A program made the translations under genes and the position numbers. Below the pieces are notes generated by a model. The model was not told the origin of the DNA, did no database searches, and saw only the letters and a program-made list of their open reading frames with translations. Positions 50,638 through 59,509 of a stretch of 61,514 nucleotides of DNA are shown here, piece after piece (the stretch's first letter is position 1; each line of letters begins with the position of its first letter). Source of the stretch: Affinirhizobium straminoryzae (lineage in GTDB: Bacteria > Pseudomonadota > Alphaproteobacteria > Rhizobiales > Rhizobiaceae); assembly GCF_007004135.1 (NCBI RefSeq), contig NZ_VJMG01000006.1:1-61514 (forward strand), written 5' to 3'.

Positions 50638-51195
50638 ATGCACGTCGCAGTGGTTTATGACAGTGGCTATGGCCATACCAGGAAACAGGCCGAGGCCGTC
50701 GCGTCCGGCGCCGCGCGGATCGAAGGGGTAACGGTCGCGCTTGTCGCGCTGGCAGACGGCGAGCCTGACTGGGCGGCGATCGAAGCCGCCGATGCGGTCA
50801 TCTTCGGTTCCCCCACCTATAACGGCACGATCTCCGCGCGCTTCAAGGCCTTCATGGAAGCGTCAACCCGCCAGGCATGGGTTCCCCAGACATGGCGCAA
50901 CAAGATCGCAGCGGGCTTCACCAATTCCGGCTCCTGGCACGGCGACAAGCTGAATTCGCTGGTGACGCTCGCCCTGTTTGCGGCCCAGCACGGTATGATT
51001 TGGACCGGCCTTGATCTCTTCCCCGGCCATTCCGATGAGGCCAGGAACCGGATTGGCGGCTGGCTGGGCGCGATGGCCTATTCCAAGGATGAGCCGCCGG
51101 AGCTATCGCCGATCAGGAGCGATCTCGACACGGCCGCCTATCTGGGCGAGCGTGTCGCGAGGATTGCATCGCAGTTCGCACGCGGTGCGGAGTGA
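50638..51195 (+). CDS. Flavodoxin-like / NAD(P)H:quinone-oxidoreductase-like flavoprotein
   Basis: A 185-residue flavodoxin-fold protein. The FMN phosphate loop is VYDSGYGHTRKQAEA (residues 5-19). A second FMN contact is GSPTYNGTISARFKAFMEA around 58-76, and a third is AGFTNSGSWHGDK near 90-102. It is most similar to WrbA/flavodoxin_2-type proteins. ATG 50638 is preferred because AAGGAG is 6 bases upstream; ATG 50632 would abut it. A physiological partner is not evident. It could supply reduced flavin, but it does not resemble SsuE. Confidence 0.85.
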   Translation: MHVAVVYDSGYGHTRKQAEAVASGAARIEGVTVALVALADGEPDWAAIEAADAVIFGSPTYNGTISARFKAFMEASTRQAWVPQTWRNKIAAGFTNSGSWHGDKLNSLVTLALFAAQHGMIWTGLDLFPGHSDEARNRIGGWLGAMAYSKDEPPELSPIRSDLDTAAYLGERVARIASQFARGAE

Positions 51196-51485
51196 GGAGC
51201 CAGATGCCGATGCCGATGACCGGGGGCGGGGTCAGGCACCGCGCAGATGCGAACGTGCGCCACGCCGCCCATCTTGCCCGTGCATGAACCGACATCAGCC
51301 TGTCCAGGCCTGCATTCGGCGTGCCGGATGGACCGTCAGCTGCTTCGGGCAATGGGATCATTCATGAAGAGAGTTCATGGCCATGTACGGATCCCACGGG
51401 CTAATGCCGTGTATGTTCCTTTGGTAATGTTCATCCACACCACGCGCCGGCATCAGCCGCACTCTCGCTACGCCAAGGAGATGAT

Positions 51486-51623
51486 ATGTTCTACGATCCG
51501 GATGACTACGCCGTGGGCTGGCGACGCATGGGGGCTGGCTATGCCGTTGCAGTCATGACGCTCCTGGGCTTCCTCATGCTCGATATCGTTTGCTGCATGA
51601 TGTGCCCCCCGATCCAGGTGTAG
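51486..51623 (+). CDS. Predicted 45-residue membrane miniprotein
   Basis: A short frame starting MFYDPDDYAVGWRRMGAGY, with one hydrophobic segment (about residues 16-38, AVAVMTLLGFLMLDIV). It ends in a short tail rich in Cys and Met (CCMMCPP). AAGGAG at 51475-51480 gives a 5-base spacing to the ATG, the strongest ribosome site in this part of the window. Two positive residues precede the membrane span, suggesting a cytosolic N-terminus. I do not recognise a family. The Cys/Met tail could bind a metal. The upstream 290 bp (51196-51485) contains nothing else I can support. Confidence 0.5.
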   Translation: MFYDPDDYAVGWRRMGAGYAVAVMTLLGFLMLDIVCCMMCPPIQV

Positions 51624-51697
51624 TCCGACGGCAGAGCGCTGATCGGCTGCAACCTGCATGCCGATCAAGATTGGCATCACTGTTCAGGGTCTCAACG

Positions 51698-52162
51698 ATG
51701 GTCACCACCAGTCGCGACATCTCCCGGCTTGCTTGCGCGCTCGTCTTTTCCGTCATGACGGCCTTCGGTCCTGCACTGGCCGAGAGCCGCCCGTCCGTGG
51801 TCGGCACGGTCGTTCGATTTACCGCAGGCGCGGCCTCGGTCGATGTCACCATCGGGGAGGACAATCCGACAGTGCGGGATTTCCTGTCGCTCCTGCCGTT
51901 GACGATGAAGCTCGAGGAGTTCGCCGGTCGTGAGAAGGTCGGCTATTTCTCCCGGAAGCTGACGGTGAAAGGCTCCAAGGGGTCGGATCCGGAAGACGGT
52001 GATCTCATCTACTTCGTGCCTTGGGGCAATCTCGGTTTCTACTACAACGCCTCGGGTATCGGCTACTCGGACCAGACGATCCATATCGGCAAGTATCGGG
52101 CCACGCCTGCCGAACTCGCCCGATTTGAGGGCCAGTCGGTGACCGTTGCAATCGTCCAGTAG
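51698..52162 (+). CDS. Exported cyclophilin-like fold protein
   Basis: A 154-residue protein with a signal peptide (about 1-28, ending ALAES). The rest is one domain of the cyclophilin-like type often annotated in small secreted or cytosolic proteins of unknown function. Typical motifs are DFLSLLPLTMKLEEFAGREKVGYF, then GDLIYFVPWGNLGFYYNASG. The same motifs recur in the gene immediately downstream. Peptidyl-prolyl isomerase activity is not established for this family. The start is the ATG preceding the signal peptide; its ribosome site is weak. Confidence 0.72.
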   Translation: MVTTSRDISRLACALVFSVMTAFGPALAESRPSVVGTVVRFTAGAASVDVTIGEDNPTVRDFLSLLPLTMKLEEFAGREKVGYFSRKLTVKGSKGSDPEDGDLIYFVPWGNLGFYYNASGIGYSDQTIHIGKYRATPAELARFEGQSVTVAIVQ

Positions 52163-52208
52163 GCGCAGATCAACAAGAAGGCAGCGGGTTCGAAGAAGGA
52201 ATGCATCT

Positions 52209-52562
52209 TTGATCAGCCTGACCATTGGCACTCTCCAGATCCGTGCCGAACTGGAGCAGCACGCAGCCGCACGTGAATTCAAAAATCTCCTGCCACTGAG
52301 CCTCGCGATGGAGGATTATGTCGGCAAAGAAAAGATCGGTTTCCTGCCGCAGAAACTCGCTACCCAGGGGATGCAGCCTTATGACGGCGAGGCGGTGGGC
52401 GATCTGGCCTACTACGCGCCCTGGGGCAATATCGCCATCTTCTATCGGCCCTATCGCTTTTCCCGTGGCCTTGTACGGCTCGGCCATCTGCTCGACCCGC
52501 TCGAACCTCTTCTCATCGACCACCCGTTCACACTCACGATCAAGGCCGAACTGGCCGCATAA
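52209..52562 (+). CDS. Cytosolic cyclophilin-like fold protein (paralogue, TTG start)
   Basis: About 117 residues with the same domain as the previous protein but no signal peptide: FKNLLPLSLAMEDYVGKEKIGFLP and GDLAYYAPWGNIAIFYRPY line up with the exported copy. The likely start is TTG 52209, with GAAGGA 9 bases upstream, giving M-ISLTIGTLQIRAE. The longer open frame begins in an Arg-rich stretch that overlaps the previous gene. The pair appears to be an exported/cytosolic duplication. It is followed 15 bp later by an alcohol dehydrogenase gene. Confidence 0.7.
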   Translation: MISLTIGTLQIRAELEQHAAAREFKNLLPLSLAMEDYVGKEKIGFLPQKLATQGMQPYDGEAVGDLAYYAPWGNIAIFYRPYRFSRGLVRLGHLLDPLEPLLIDHPFTLTIKAELAA

Positions 52563-52577
52563 CCACGAGGAAGGCCC

Positions 52578-53597
52578 ATGCGCGCAACCGTTCTTCATAG
52601 CCCCGGCGACATCCGTTGCGACGACGTTGCCGATCCCGTCATCGAGAAGCCGACGGATGCCATCATCAAGCTGTCGGCCTCGTGCATCTGCGGGTCGGAT
52701 CTCTGGCCCTATCGCGGCCTGCAGAACAGCACTGGCCCGATGCATATGGGCCACGAATATTGCGGCATCGTGGTGGAGGTCGGCAGTGCGGTGAAGACCG
52801 TGCGCCCCGGCCAGTTCGTCGTCGGCTCCTTCTGCCTGTCGGACAACACCTGTCCGCACTGCCGTTTCGGCTTTCCCTCCTCCTGCGAACAGCGGGAATT
52901 CATGTCCGGTGCCCAGGCACCCTATGCACGGGTACCCCTTGCCGACGGGACCCTGGTCGCAACCGACGAGATTCCAGCAGACGATCTGATCCCCAGCCTG
53001 CTTGCGACATCCGATGTTCTGGGTACGGGGTGGTATGCGGCCGATGCCGCGCGCGTTCAGCCGGGTTGCACCGCCGTCGTCGTCGGGGATGGTGCTGTCG
53101 GGCTGATGGGTGTTCTGTCTGCCAAGCAGATGGGAGCCGAGCGGATCATCGCCATGAGCCGTCACACGTCCCGGCAGGATCTGGCGCTGGAATACGGTGC
53201 GACGGACATCATCTCTGAACGCGGTGACGCGGGTGTCGCGCGGATCAAGGAACTCACGAAGGGCGTCGGCGCCGATTCCGTGCTGGAATGCGTCGGCACG
53301 CAGGAATCCATGATGCAGGCCCTCAACTGTGCCCGGCCGGGTGGCGCCATCGGCTTTGTCGGCGTTCCGCATGGCGTGCAACTGGACGGGCACGGCCTCT
53401 TCTTCGCGCAGAAGAGCCTGATGGGGGGACCGGCGCCCGTCCGCCGCTATCTGCCTTATCTGATGGACCTCGTCCTCAGCCGCACCATCAATCCGGGCCG
53501 CGTCTTCGATCTGGAGGTGCCGCTCGAGGATGTGGCCGAGGGCTACAGGGCGATGGATGAACGGCGTGCCATCAAGACGCTCCTCAGGCTACAGTAA
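52578..53597 (+). CDS. Zinc-dependent alcohol dehydrogenase
   Basis: A 339-residue medium-chain dehydrogenase. Catalytic-zinc ligands are Cys38 in CGSDLW and His59-Glu60 in GHEYCG. A structural-zinc lobe has cysteines near 86, 92, 95 and 103 ([13 protein letters not shown]). The Rossmann motif is [13 protein letters not shown] around 153. GAPVR-type C-terminal residues and [24 protein letters not shown] are family-typical. It starts 15 bp after the cyclophilin-like gene, with AGGAAGG upstream. The substrate is not deducible. Confidence 0.92.
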   Translation: MRATVLHSPGDIRCDDVADPVIEKPTDAIIKLSASCICGSDLWPYRGLQNSTGPMHMGHEYCGIVVEVGSAVKTVRPGQFVVGSFCLSDNTCPHCRFGFPSSCEQREFMSGAQAPYARVPLADGTLVATDEIPADDLIPSLLATSDVLGTGWYAADAARVQPGCTAVVVGDGAVGLMGVLSAKQMGAERIIAMSRHTSRQDLALEYGATDIISERGDAGVARIKELTKGVGADSVLECVGTQESMMQALNCARPGGAIGFVGVPHGVQLDGHGLFFAQKSLMGGPAPVRRYLPYLMDLVLSRTINPGRVFDLEVPLEDVAEGYRAMDERRAIKTLLRLQ

Positions 53598-53607
53598 GGG
53601 AAAACAC

Positions 53608-54003
53608 ATGCTTATTCGACGCGCAGGCACTCAACCCTCCGGAAAGGGACCGAGCGAATGGTTCACCGGTACGGTGCGGATCGACCCGCTGTTTCCGGTT
53701 TCCGCGCCCGCCCGGGCGGCGGGCAACACCGTCACCTTCGAACCCGGCGCCCGCACTGCTTGGCACACCCATCCGCTGGGACAGGTGCTGATCGTCACGG
53801 CCGGCCTTGGCCGGGTCCAGCGGGAAGGTGGACCCGTCGAAGAGATCCGTCCGGGTGATGTCGTCTGGTTCGAGCCCGGCGAGAAGCACTGGCATGGTGC
53901 CGGCCCCACGACGGCCATGACCCATATCGCCATCCAGGAATCCCTGGAAGGGAAGGCTGTCGACTGGCTTGAGCATGTAACCGACGCAGACTATGGGGCG
54001 TAA
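53608..54003 (+). CDS. Cupin-domain protein
   Basis: A 131-residue single-domain cupin. Motif 1 is [28 protein letters not shown] (metal ligands His and His in HTH, and Gln/Glu downstream). Motif 2 is [21 protein letters not shown], with the third His. The early IDPLFPV segment is shared with the cupins often encoded near SDR/ADH genes in redox-stress clusters. It follows the alcohol dehydrogenase by 10 bp, so the two are co-transcribed. Cytosolic; the function is unknown. Confidence 0.88.
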   Translation: MLIRRAGTQPSGKGPSEWFTGTVRIDPLFPVSAPARAAGNTVTFEPGARTAWHTHPLGQVLIVTAGLGRVQREGGPVEEIRPGDVVWFEPGEKHWHGAGPTTAMTHIAIQESLEGKAVDWLEHVTDADYGA

Positions 54004-54030
54004 GACCTCCTCATTCGTCCTCCCCGATGT

Positions 54031-54059
54031 GCCGCCGTGACTGCCTCAGTCGCGGTGGC
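54031..54059. terminator. Possible bidirectional hairpin between the convergent cupin and LysR genes
   Basis: GCCGCCGTGACT (54031-54042) pairs with AGTCGCGGTGGC (54048-54059), 10 Watson-Crick pairs of 12 with two G-U-type positions. It overlaps the last codons of the LysR gene and has no T-run, so support is modest. Confidence 0.35.
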
Positions 54060-54939
54060 GCAGCGCATTGACCAAGGCCGTGAAGGCGGGCGAAGACTGC
54101 CGGCGACTGGGGTAATAGAGGTGATAGCCATCCCAAGGCGGTGTCCAGTCTTCGAGTACCCGCAGCAGGCGACCATCCGCCAAATAAGGCTCGGCCACAT
54201 CCTCGGGGACGAAGGCAAGTCCGAAGCCTTCCGCCGCCGCCAGGATGGATTGGTAGCAGGTGTTGGAGGCAAGTTGTCCTTCCACCCGTATGCGTGTTTC
54301 CTGACCGTCCTTCTCGAACTCCCAGATCCAGAAGCCGCCGAAGGTCGGCAGTCTCTCGTTGATGCAGGTGTGGCGAACCAGATCCTGCGGGTGGAGCGGA
54401 GGCGGGTTTTGCGCAAAATAGGACGGGGCACCCACCACCGCAAACGGGAAATCGGGGCTGATCCGGGCCGAGATCATGTCCTTTGCCAGTTGCTCGCCCA
54501 TGCGAACGCCGGCATCGAAGCGTTCGGTGACAATATCCGTCAGGCCGTTATCGCGGATCAGTTCGACCTTGATGTCCGGGTAATCCTTGAGGAAGGTTCG
54601 AAGCTTTGGCCACAGGATCCAGGTGATCGCGTGGTCGGAAGCCGTAATGCGGATGCTGCCGGCGGGTCGTTCCCGCCAGGCGCTCAGCGCATCGAGTTCC
54701 GCTTCGATCTCGTCAAAATGGGTGCTGATGCCGTCGAGCAGGCGCTGACCCGCCTCGGTAGCGGAGACGGCGCGGGTGGTGCGCGTGAGCAACCGCACGC
54801 CAAGCCGCGCTTCCAACTGGCGAAGCGTATGGCTGAGGGCCGATTGCGAGACGCCCATCTTGGCCGCCGCCTTGGTAAAGCTGCGTTCGCGCGCAACCGC
54901 AATGAAGGCCAGCAGATCGTTGATGTTTTCGCGGGCCAT
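54046..54939 (-). CDS. LysR-family transcriptional regulator
   Basis: A 297-residue LysR protein. The HTH occupies residues 5-65, with INDLLAFIAVARERSFTKAAAKMGVSQSALSHTLRQLEARLGVRLLTR (read in segments) as the usual signature. The effector domain ends YYPSRRQSSPAFTALV, a sequence type shared with the LysR protein at 48811 (YYPSRRQNHPALRQMI), so the two are of one subfamily. It is divergent from the Mo-hydroxylase operon and probably controls it. Confidence 0.94.
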   Translation of the reverse strand: MARENINDLLAFIAVARERSFTKAAAKMGVSQSALSHTLRQLEARLGVRLLTRTTRAVSATEAGQRLLDGISTHFDEIEAELDALSAWRERPAGSIRITASDHAITWILWPKLRTFLKDYPDIKVELIRDNGLTDIVTERFDAGVRMGEQLAKDMISARISPDFPFAVVGAPSYFAQNPPPLHPQDLVRHTCINERLPTFGGFWIWEFEKDGQETRIRVEGQLASNTCYQSILAAAEGFGLAFVPEDVAEPYLADGRLLRVLEDWTPPWDGYHLYYPSRRQSSPAFTALVNALRHRD

Positions 54940-55282
54940 TTATGAATCCTCTTCATTCACGCCAATATATTATATCTGAATTGCGCATGAAGGGTGAAGT
55001 GCAAATGCAGATCACGCGCTCTTGGACGAATGGATGCCAGGCAGCGGCGTCTGCACGCTCTGGATCGCCCCTTCATTCATCCGTCCGGCGCCTCGCCATT
55101 CATGAGCCCCCTTCATGAGTATAACTCATGCCGGAGCGCTAATGTTGCCGGTCGGTCGGGTATAGACTGATCACCGATACTGTCTGTTCTCCGGTACCAG
55201 GTGCCTTGCTTGGCAGGAGGATGAGATGCCTCGGTGCGCCGCACCGGCGGCAATGCCGGTCAACGTTTTCAGGGAGATGGCC
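54940..55282. other. Divergent regulatory region between LysR and the Mo-hydroxylase operon
   Basis: A 343-bp region with no gene. Near the LysR start is an AT-rich stretch (54950-54985). Several CTTCATTCA/TTCATGAG-like repeats occur at 54950, 55069, 55097 and 55112. A perfect palindrome lies at 55114-55130. AGGGAG precedes the first structural gene at 55271. Confidence 0.6.
55114..55130. promoter_or_regulatory. Perfect LysR-type operator palindrome
   Basis: The sequence CATGAGT-ATA-ACTCATG is a 7-3-7 perfect inverted repeat with the T-N11-A pattern of LysR boxes. It lies 152 bp before the [2Fe-2S] subunit gene and 174 bp before the LysR start. A half-site (TTCATGAG) at about 55099 may extend binding. 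Confidence 0.55.
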
Positions 55283-55729
55283 ATGCAGCTTACCATCAAC
55301 GGGCAATCGCATCAGGTGGACATCGAGCCGGATACGCCGCTTCTCTGGGTCCTTCGCGACACGCTTGGACTGACGGGCACGAAATATGGCTGCGGCCTTG
55401 CCCAGTGCGGAGCCTGCACGGTGCTGATCGACGGTCAGGCGACGCGAGCCTGCGTCACGCCGGTCGAAAGCGTCGCCGGCACCGAGATCGTGACGATCGA
55501 GGCGATCACCGGGGATGCCGAAGGACGCAGGGTCGTTGAAGCCTGGGTCGATCATCAGGTTCCGCAATGCGGCTATTGCCAGTCCGGCCAGGTGATGGCG
55601 GCGACGGCGCTTCTCAAACAGACGCCCCAACCGACCGAGGAAGACATTGCCGCGGCAATGATCAACCTCTGTCGGTGCGGCACCTACAATGCCATCGCGT
55701 CTGCCGTTCGGCAGGCCGCCAAAGCGTGA
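55283..55729 (+). CDS. Molybdenum hydroxylase [2Fe-2S] subunit (IorA-like)
   Basis: A 148-residue iron-sulfur subunit of the xanthine-dehydrogenase family. The N-terminal plant-type [2Fe-2S] domain has YGCGLAQCGACTVLIDG with a further Cys at TRAC. The C-terminal helical cluster domain has QCGYCQSGQVMAA and LCRCGTYNAI. ATG 55283 is chosen because AGGGAG (55271-55276) is 6 bases upstream; ATG 55277 would abut it. Electrons from the molybdenum subunit would pass through it. There is no FAD subunit in the operon. Confidence 0.94.
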   Translation: MQLTINGQSHQVDIEPDTPLLWVLRDTLGLTGTKYGCGLAQCGACTVLIDGQATRACVTPVESVAGTEIVTIEAITGDAEGRRVVEAWVDHQVPQCGYCQSGQVMAATALLKQTPQPTEEDIAAAMINLCRCGTYNAIASAVRQAAKA

Positions 55730-55740
55730 GGGAGGCCAGC

Positions 55741-57987
55741 ATGAACGACATGACACCGATCAACGCGTCCCAAAACTCCGACGGGCAGGCGGGACTGCTC
55801 AATCTCTCGCGCCGTCGATTTCTGGGTGTCTCGGCAGGAGCGCTGGTGCTGGGCGTCGCTTTGCCGTCTGGCGCCGGGCGCGCCCTGGCACAGGCCGCCG
55901 CACCCGCCGTTGTGGCCGGCACGCGGGTAAACGCCTATATCGAGATCCGGCCGGACAGTACCGTCCTGTTCCGGAGTGCCTTCATCGAGGGAGGGCAGGG
56001 TATCTTTACGGCGATGGCGCAGATCGTCGGCGAGGAACTCGATGTCGATCCCGCGCGCTTCGTGGTCGAGGCCGCTCCCCCCGGCCCCGATTATCTGCTG
56101 ATCGGCGGCTTCCGCTTTACCGGCGGCAGCATGTCGGTGCGCATGAGCTACGAAAAGATGCGCAAGCTCGGGGCGAGCGCCCGCCTGATGGTGATGCAGG
56201 CCGCCGCCGCACGAATGAACGTGCCGGTGCCGGAACTGACGACCGAGCCTGGCCGCGTCCTCCATGCCGCGTCCGGACGGGCCCTGAGCTATGGCGAACT
56301 CGCGCAGGATGCCGCGGCATTGGCGGTACCCGCCGACGCGCCGCTCAGAGCAAAATCGGATTTCCGCTGGATCGGCAAACCTCTTGCGCGGCTCGACGTG
56401 CGCGACAAGTCCACCGGCAAGGCGAAGTATGCCATCGATCTTCGTGTGGACGGCATGCTCTATGCCGCTGTCCAGCATGCCCGCCATCTGGGCGCAGAGC
56501 CGCATACGATCACCAATGAAGCCCAGGTTCTCGCCATGCCGGGCGTGCATTCCGTTCATCGTCTGCCAGGCGCTGTGGGTGTCGTTGCCGATAGCTGGTG
56601 GCGCGCACGCCGGGCGGCGGAAAGCCTTCAGGTCACCTGGGCGGCTGCGCCGCAGGGAACCAGGGGGGCGATGCCGGAAGACTATTCGACGGAACGTCAC
56701 CGGGAGGGGCTGAAGGCCATGACCGGAGACGGTCTTGAAGCCGAAGCCTCCGGCGATACCACCAAGGCTCTGGCCAGCGCCAAGACCATCATCGAGGCGA
56801 CCTATGACGCACCGCATCTCGCGCATGCGCAGCTGGAGCCACCCTCGGCGCTGGCGCGCTGGAACGACGACGGCACGCTGGAGCTTTGGGCGCCCAACCA
56901 GGCGCCGGAAATGTTTCAGGGCGCCGCGGCAAAGGTTGCCGGAATCGATCCGTCCAGGGTCATCATCCATTCGCCGCTGCTCGGCGGCTTCTTCGGCCGA
57001 CACTTTTTCTATGCCTCGGCCAACCCGTTCCCGCAGGCCATCCTGCTGTCGAAAGCGGTCGGAAAGCCGGTCAAGCTGGTCTGGAGCCGCGAAGAGGAGT
57101 TCCTGCGCGATGCGCTCCGCCCCATGGCGGTCGCCCGCTTCCGGGCTGGTCTGGACGAGAAGGGCATGCCCGTTGCCCTGAGCGCGATTGCGGTGGGGGA
57201 GGGGGCGACAGGCCGCTGGTTCGGCCGTCAGCCGGACAAGGTAGACAGCTCCGCCGTGGAAGGCATTGCCGGAAAGCTCTACGCCATCCCCAATCACCGC
57301 GTCGGCCACATCCATGTCGATGATCCCGCGGTCATCGGCTTCTGGCGCTCCGTCGGCCATTCGATGAACGACTTCTTCTACGAGACGTTTTTCGATGAGA
57401 TGGCCGATGCCGGAAAACAGGACCCTTACGACCTGCGCCATCGGCTGCTTGCCGAAAGCCCGCGCCAGCGGAAGCTTCTCGAGGCGGTGGCGGATCTCTC
57501 CGGTGGCTGGAAACGCGGCCCCTACCAGGCGGAAGACGGCACCCGGCGCGCCCGCGGCGTTGCCATGGCGTCCCCTTTCGGCATCGAGGTTGCGACCATC
57601 GCGGAAGTCTCCTTGCGCGGCGAGGAGACGGTGGTCCATCAGGTCTGGGTGGCCGTCGATCCCGGCAGCATCGTCAATCCGGCGATCGTCGAGGCACAGA
57701 TCAATTCCGCAGTCGCGATCGGTCTTTCCATCGCGCTGATGGAAGAGGTGGTCTACGAGGAGGGGGTGCCGCGCGCCCGCAATTATGACGGTTATCCCAT
57801 CCTGCCGCCCGACAGGATGCCGAAGGTGCATGTCCGCATCGTCGAAAGCGGTGCGCCCATGGGCGGCATCGGAGAGCCCGGCGTTCCGGGCGTTCCGCCA
57901 GCGGTGGTGAACGCTCTGGCGGTGCTGACGGGCAGGCGGGCGCGCAGCCTGCCGCTGTCACGGGCTTCGCTTGCCGGCAGCATCTGA
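55741..57987 (+). CDS. Molybdopterin-binding hydroxylase large subunit (IorB/isoquinoline 1-oxidoreductase-like)
   Basis: A 748-residue molybdenum subunit. The N-terminus has a twin-arginine motif (SRRRFLG, about 23-29) and a hydrophobic stretch, so the complex is probably exported folded. Cofactor-binding segments are VEAAPPGPDYLLIGGFRFTGGS, LLGGFFGRHFFYA and RGVAMASPFGIEVA. The conserved catalytic glutamate lies in GGIGEPGVPGVPPAVVNA near the C-terminus. The class hydroxylates aldehydes or N-heterocycles using water as the oxygen source. The ATG at 55741 is 11 bp after the small-subunit stop. No XdhC-type maturation gene is present in the window. Confidence 0.92.
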   Translation: MNDMTPINASQNSDGQAGLLNLSRRRFLGVSAGALVLGVALPSGAGRALAQAAAPAVVAGTRVNAYIEIRPDSTVLFRSAFIEGGQGIFTAMAQIVGEELDVDPARFVVEAAPPGPDYLLIGGFRFTGGSMSVRMSYEKMRKLGASARLMVMQAAAARMNVPVPELTTEPGRVLHAASGRALSYGELAQDAAALAVPADAPLRAKSDFRWIGKPLARLDVRDKSTGKAKYAIDLRVDGMLYAAVQHARHLGAEPHTITNEAQVLAMPGVHSVHRLPGAVGVVADSWWRARRAAESLQVTWAAAPQGTRGAMPEDYSTERHREGLKAMTGDGLEAEASGDTTKALASAKTIIEATYDAPHLAHAQLEPPSALARWNDDGTLELWAPNQAPEMFQGAAAKVAGIDPSRVIIHSPLLGGFFGRHFFYASANPFPQAILLSKAVGKPVKLVWSREEEFLRDALRPMAVARFRAGLDEKGMPVALSAIAVGEGATGRWFGRQPDKVDSSAVEGIAGKLYAIPNHRVGHIHVDDPAVIGFWRSVGHSMNDFFYETFFDEMADAGKQDPYDLRHRLLAESPRQRKLLEAVADLSGGWKRGPYQAEDGTRRARGVAMASPFGIEVATIAEVSLRGEETVVHQVWVAVDPGSIVNPAIVEAQINSAVAIGLSIALMEEVVYEEGVPRARNYDGYPILPPDRMPKVHVRIVESGAPMGGIGEPGVPGVPPAVVNALAVLTGRRARSLPLSRASLAGSI

Positions 57988-58078
57988 GCCGCGCTGCAAA
58001 CCGGCTTCGAGCCGGGCAAAAGACAAAACTCCCGCCTGTGTCGGTTCTGCCGGCACGGGTCCGTTCCTCATGTGATGG

Positions 58079-59410
58079 GTGGGCTCCCGCTTGAAACGTC
58101 TTGGTCTCTTTGTTGCAGTCGTCGCTGTCGTGGGCGCCGGAAGCGCCTGGTTTGCGACCCATGTGCCGCGCTCGCCATTCGATGGAGAGGCGCGGCCAGC
58201 ACCCGGTCCCCTGGCGCGGGGCGAATATGTTGCGCGTCTTTCCGATTGCGTCGCCTGCCATACCACGGAGCGTGGAAAGCCCTTTGCTGGCGGGTTGGCC
58301 ATGGGAACGCCGCTCGGTGCGATCTACACGACCAATATCACGCCGGACAGGGAAACGGGCATCGGCAACTACACCTTGGCCGACTTCGACAATGCGGTGC
58401 GCCGGGGCGTGCGGGCTGATGGCACCCGCCTGTATCCGGCCATGCCACATCCGTCCTATGCCAAGATGAGCGATGACGACATCCGCGCGCTCTACGATTA
58501 TTTCATGAACCACGTCCAGCCGGTCAGCCAGTCGAACCGCCCTGCGGATATCGCCTGGCCGCTCAACATGCGCTGGCCGCTCGCCTTCTGGAATGCCGCC
58601 TTCACCAGGCCCGGCGCCTATCAGGCGAAGACGACCGGTGACGATCTGTGGAACAGAGGCGCCTATCTGGTGCAGGGGCCCGGTCATTGCGGCAGCTGCC
58701 ACACACCCCGTGGCGTGGCGATCCAGGAAGTGGCGCTGGATGAGGGTGATCCGCGCTATCTCTCCGGCGCACTTCTGGACGGCTGGTATGCGCCGAGCCT
58801 GCGCAACGATCACAATACCGGTCTGGGTCGCTGGACCGAGGAAGACATCGTTTCCTACCTCAAGGACGGCCGCAACCAGCACGGTGTCGTGTTCGGTTCG
58901 ATGCTGGAAGCCTTCAACAACTCCACCCAGTACATGAGCGATACGGATCTGAAGGGCATTGCCCGCTATCTCAAGTCGCTGCCCGGAGATCGGATGCGGG
59001 ACGGAGACCCCTGGCAGTATCAGCCCGTTGCTGCAGCGACACCCCGCTCCGCCGGTCAGGCGATCTACGCAGCGCAATGTGCCACCTGTCACGGCGCCGA
59101 TGGCCGGGGCCGTGCCGAATGGATCGCGCCGCTTGCCGGCGCCAGCTCGCTGCTGGCACCCGATCCTGCTTCTGCGATCAACATCACGCTGAACGGGGCC
59201 GGCCGCGTGGTCGCCGATGGTGTAACGGATGCCTATCGCATGCCGTCGCTGCGCTCCAAGCTGAGCGACCAGCAGATTGCCGAGGTTTTGACCTATGTCC
59301 GCGCGACCTGGGGCAATCGCGCTGCTCCGGTAACGGAGCAGGAGGTGAAGGCACTGCGGGCGCATACCGATCCGGCGAGCCCGGATCCGATCATTCTGCA
59401 GATGCGCTGA
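58079..59410 (+). CDS. Membrane-anchored triheme cytochrome c (ADH-type electron-transfer subunit)
   Basis: A 443-residue protein with an N-terminal membrane anchor (about residues 8-26) and three heme-c sites: CVACH at 57-61, CGSCH at 204-208 and CATCH at 334-338. This is the layout of the cytochrome subunit of periplasmic alcohol and aldehyde dehydrogenases. It accepts electrons from the Mo-hydroxylase and passes them to the quinol or terminal oxidase. The start is GTG 58079; TTG 58091 is also possible. The gap from the large-subunit gene is 91 bp and includes a small hairpin (CCGGCT-TCG-AGCCGG at 58001). Confidence 0.9.
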   Translation: MGSRLKRLGLFVAVVAVVGAGSAWFATHVPRSPFDGEARPAPGPLARGEYVARLSDCVACHTTERGKPFAGGLAMGTPLGAIYTTNITPDRETGIGNYTLADFDNAVRRGVRADGTRLYPAMPHPSYAKMSDDDIRALYDYFMNHVQPVSQSNRPADIAWPLNMRWPLAFWNAAFTRPGAYQAKTTGDDLWNRGAYLVQGPGHCGSCHTPRGVAIQEVALDEGDPRYLSGALLDGWYAPSLRNDHNTGLGRWTEEDIVSYLKDGRNQHGVVFGSMLEAFNNSTQYMSDTDLKGIARYLKSLPGDRMRDGDPWQYQPVAAATPRSAGQAIYAAQCATCHGADGRGRAEWIAPLAGASSLLAPDPASAINITLNGAGRVVADGVTDAYRMPSLRSKLSDQQIAEVLTYVRATWGNRAAPVTEQEVKALRAHTDPASPDPIILQMR

Positions 59411-59509
59411 TCGTGCCGGTGCACGCATGTCCTCCCGCTCTTTTTTGATATCCGGATTCCAGAAGGCCCGGATGTCAGATCCTGTTCGCCATGCTTGAAA
59501 GTTTCCGCA

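Noticed and set aside
58001..58015. CCGGCT-TCG-AGCCGG hairpin after the Mo-hydroxylase gene as a terminator
   Set aside because: Only a 6-bp stem and no T-run; the cytochrome genes downstream make functional sense in the same transcript.
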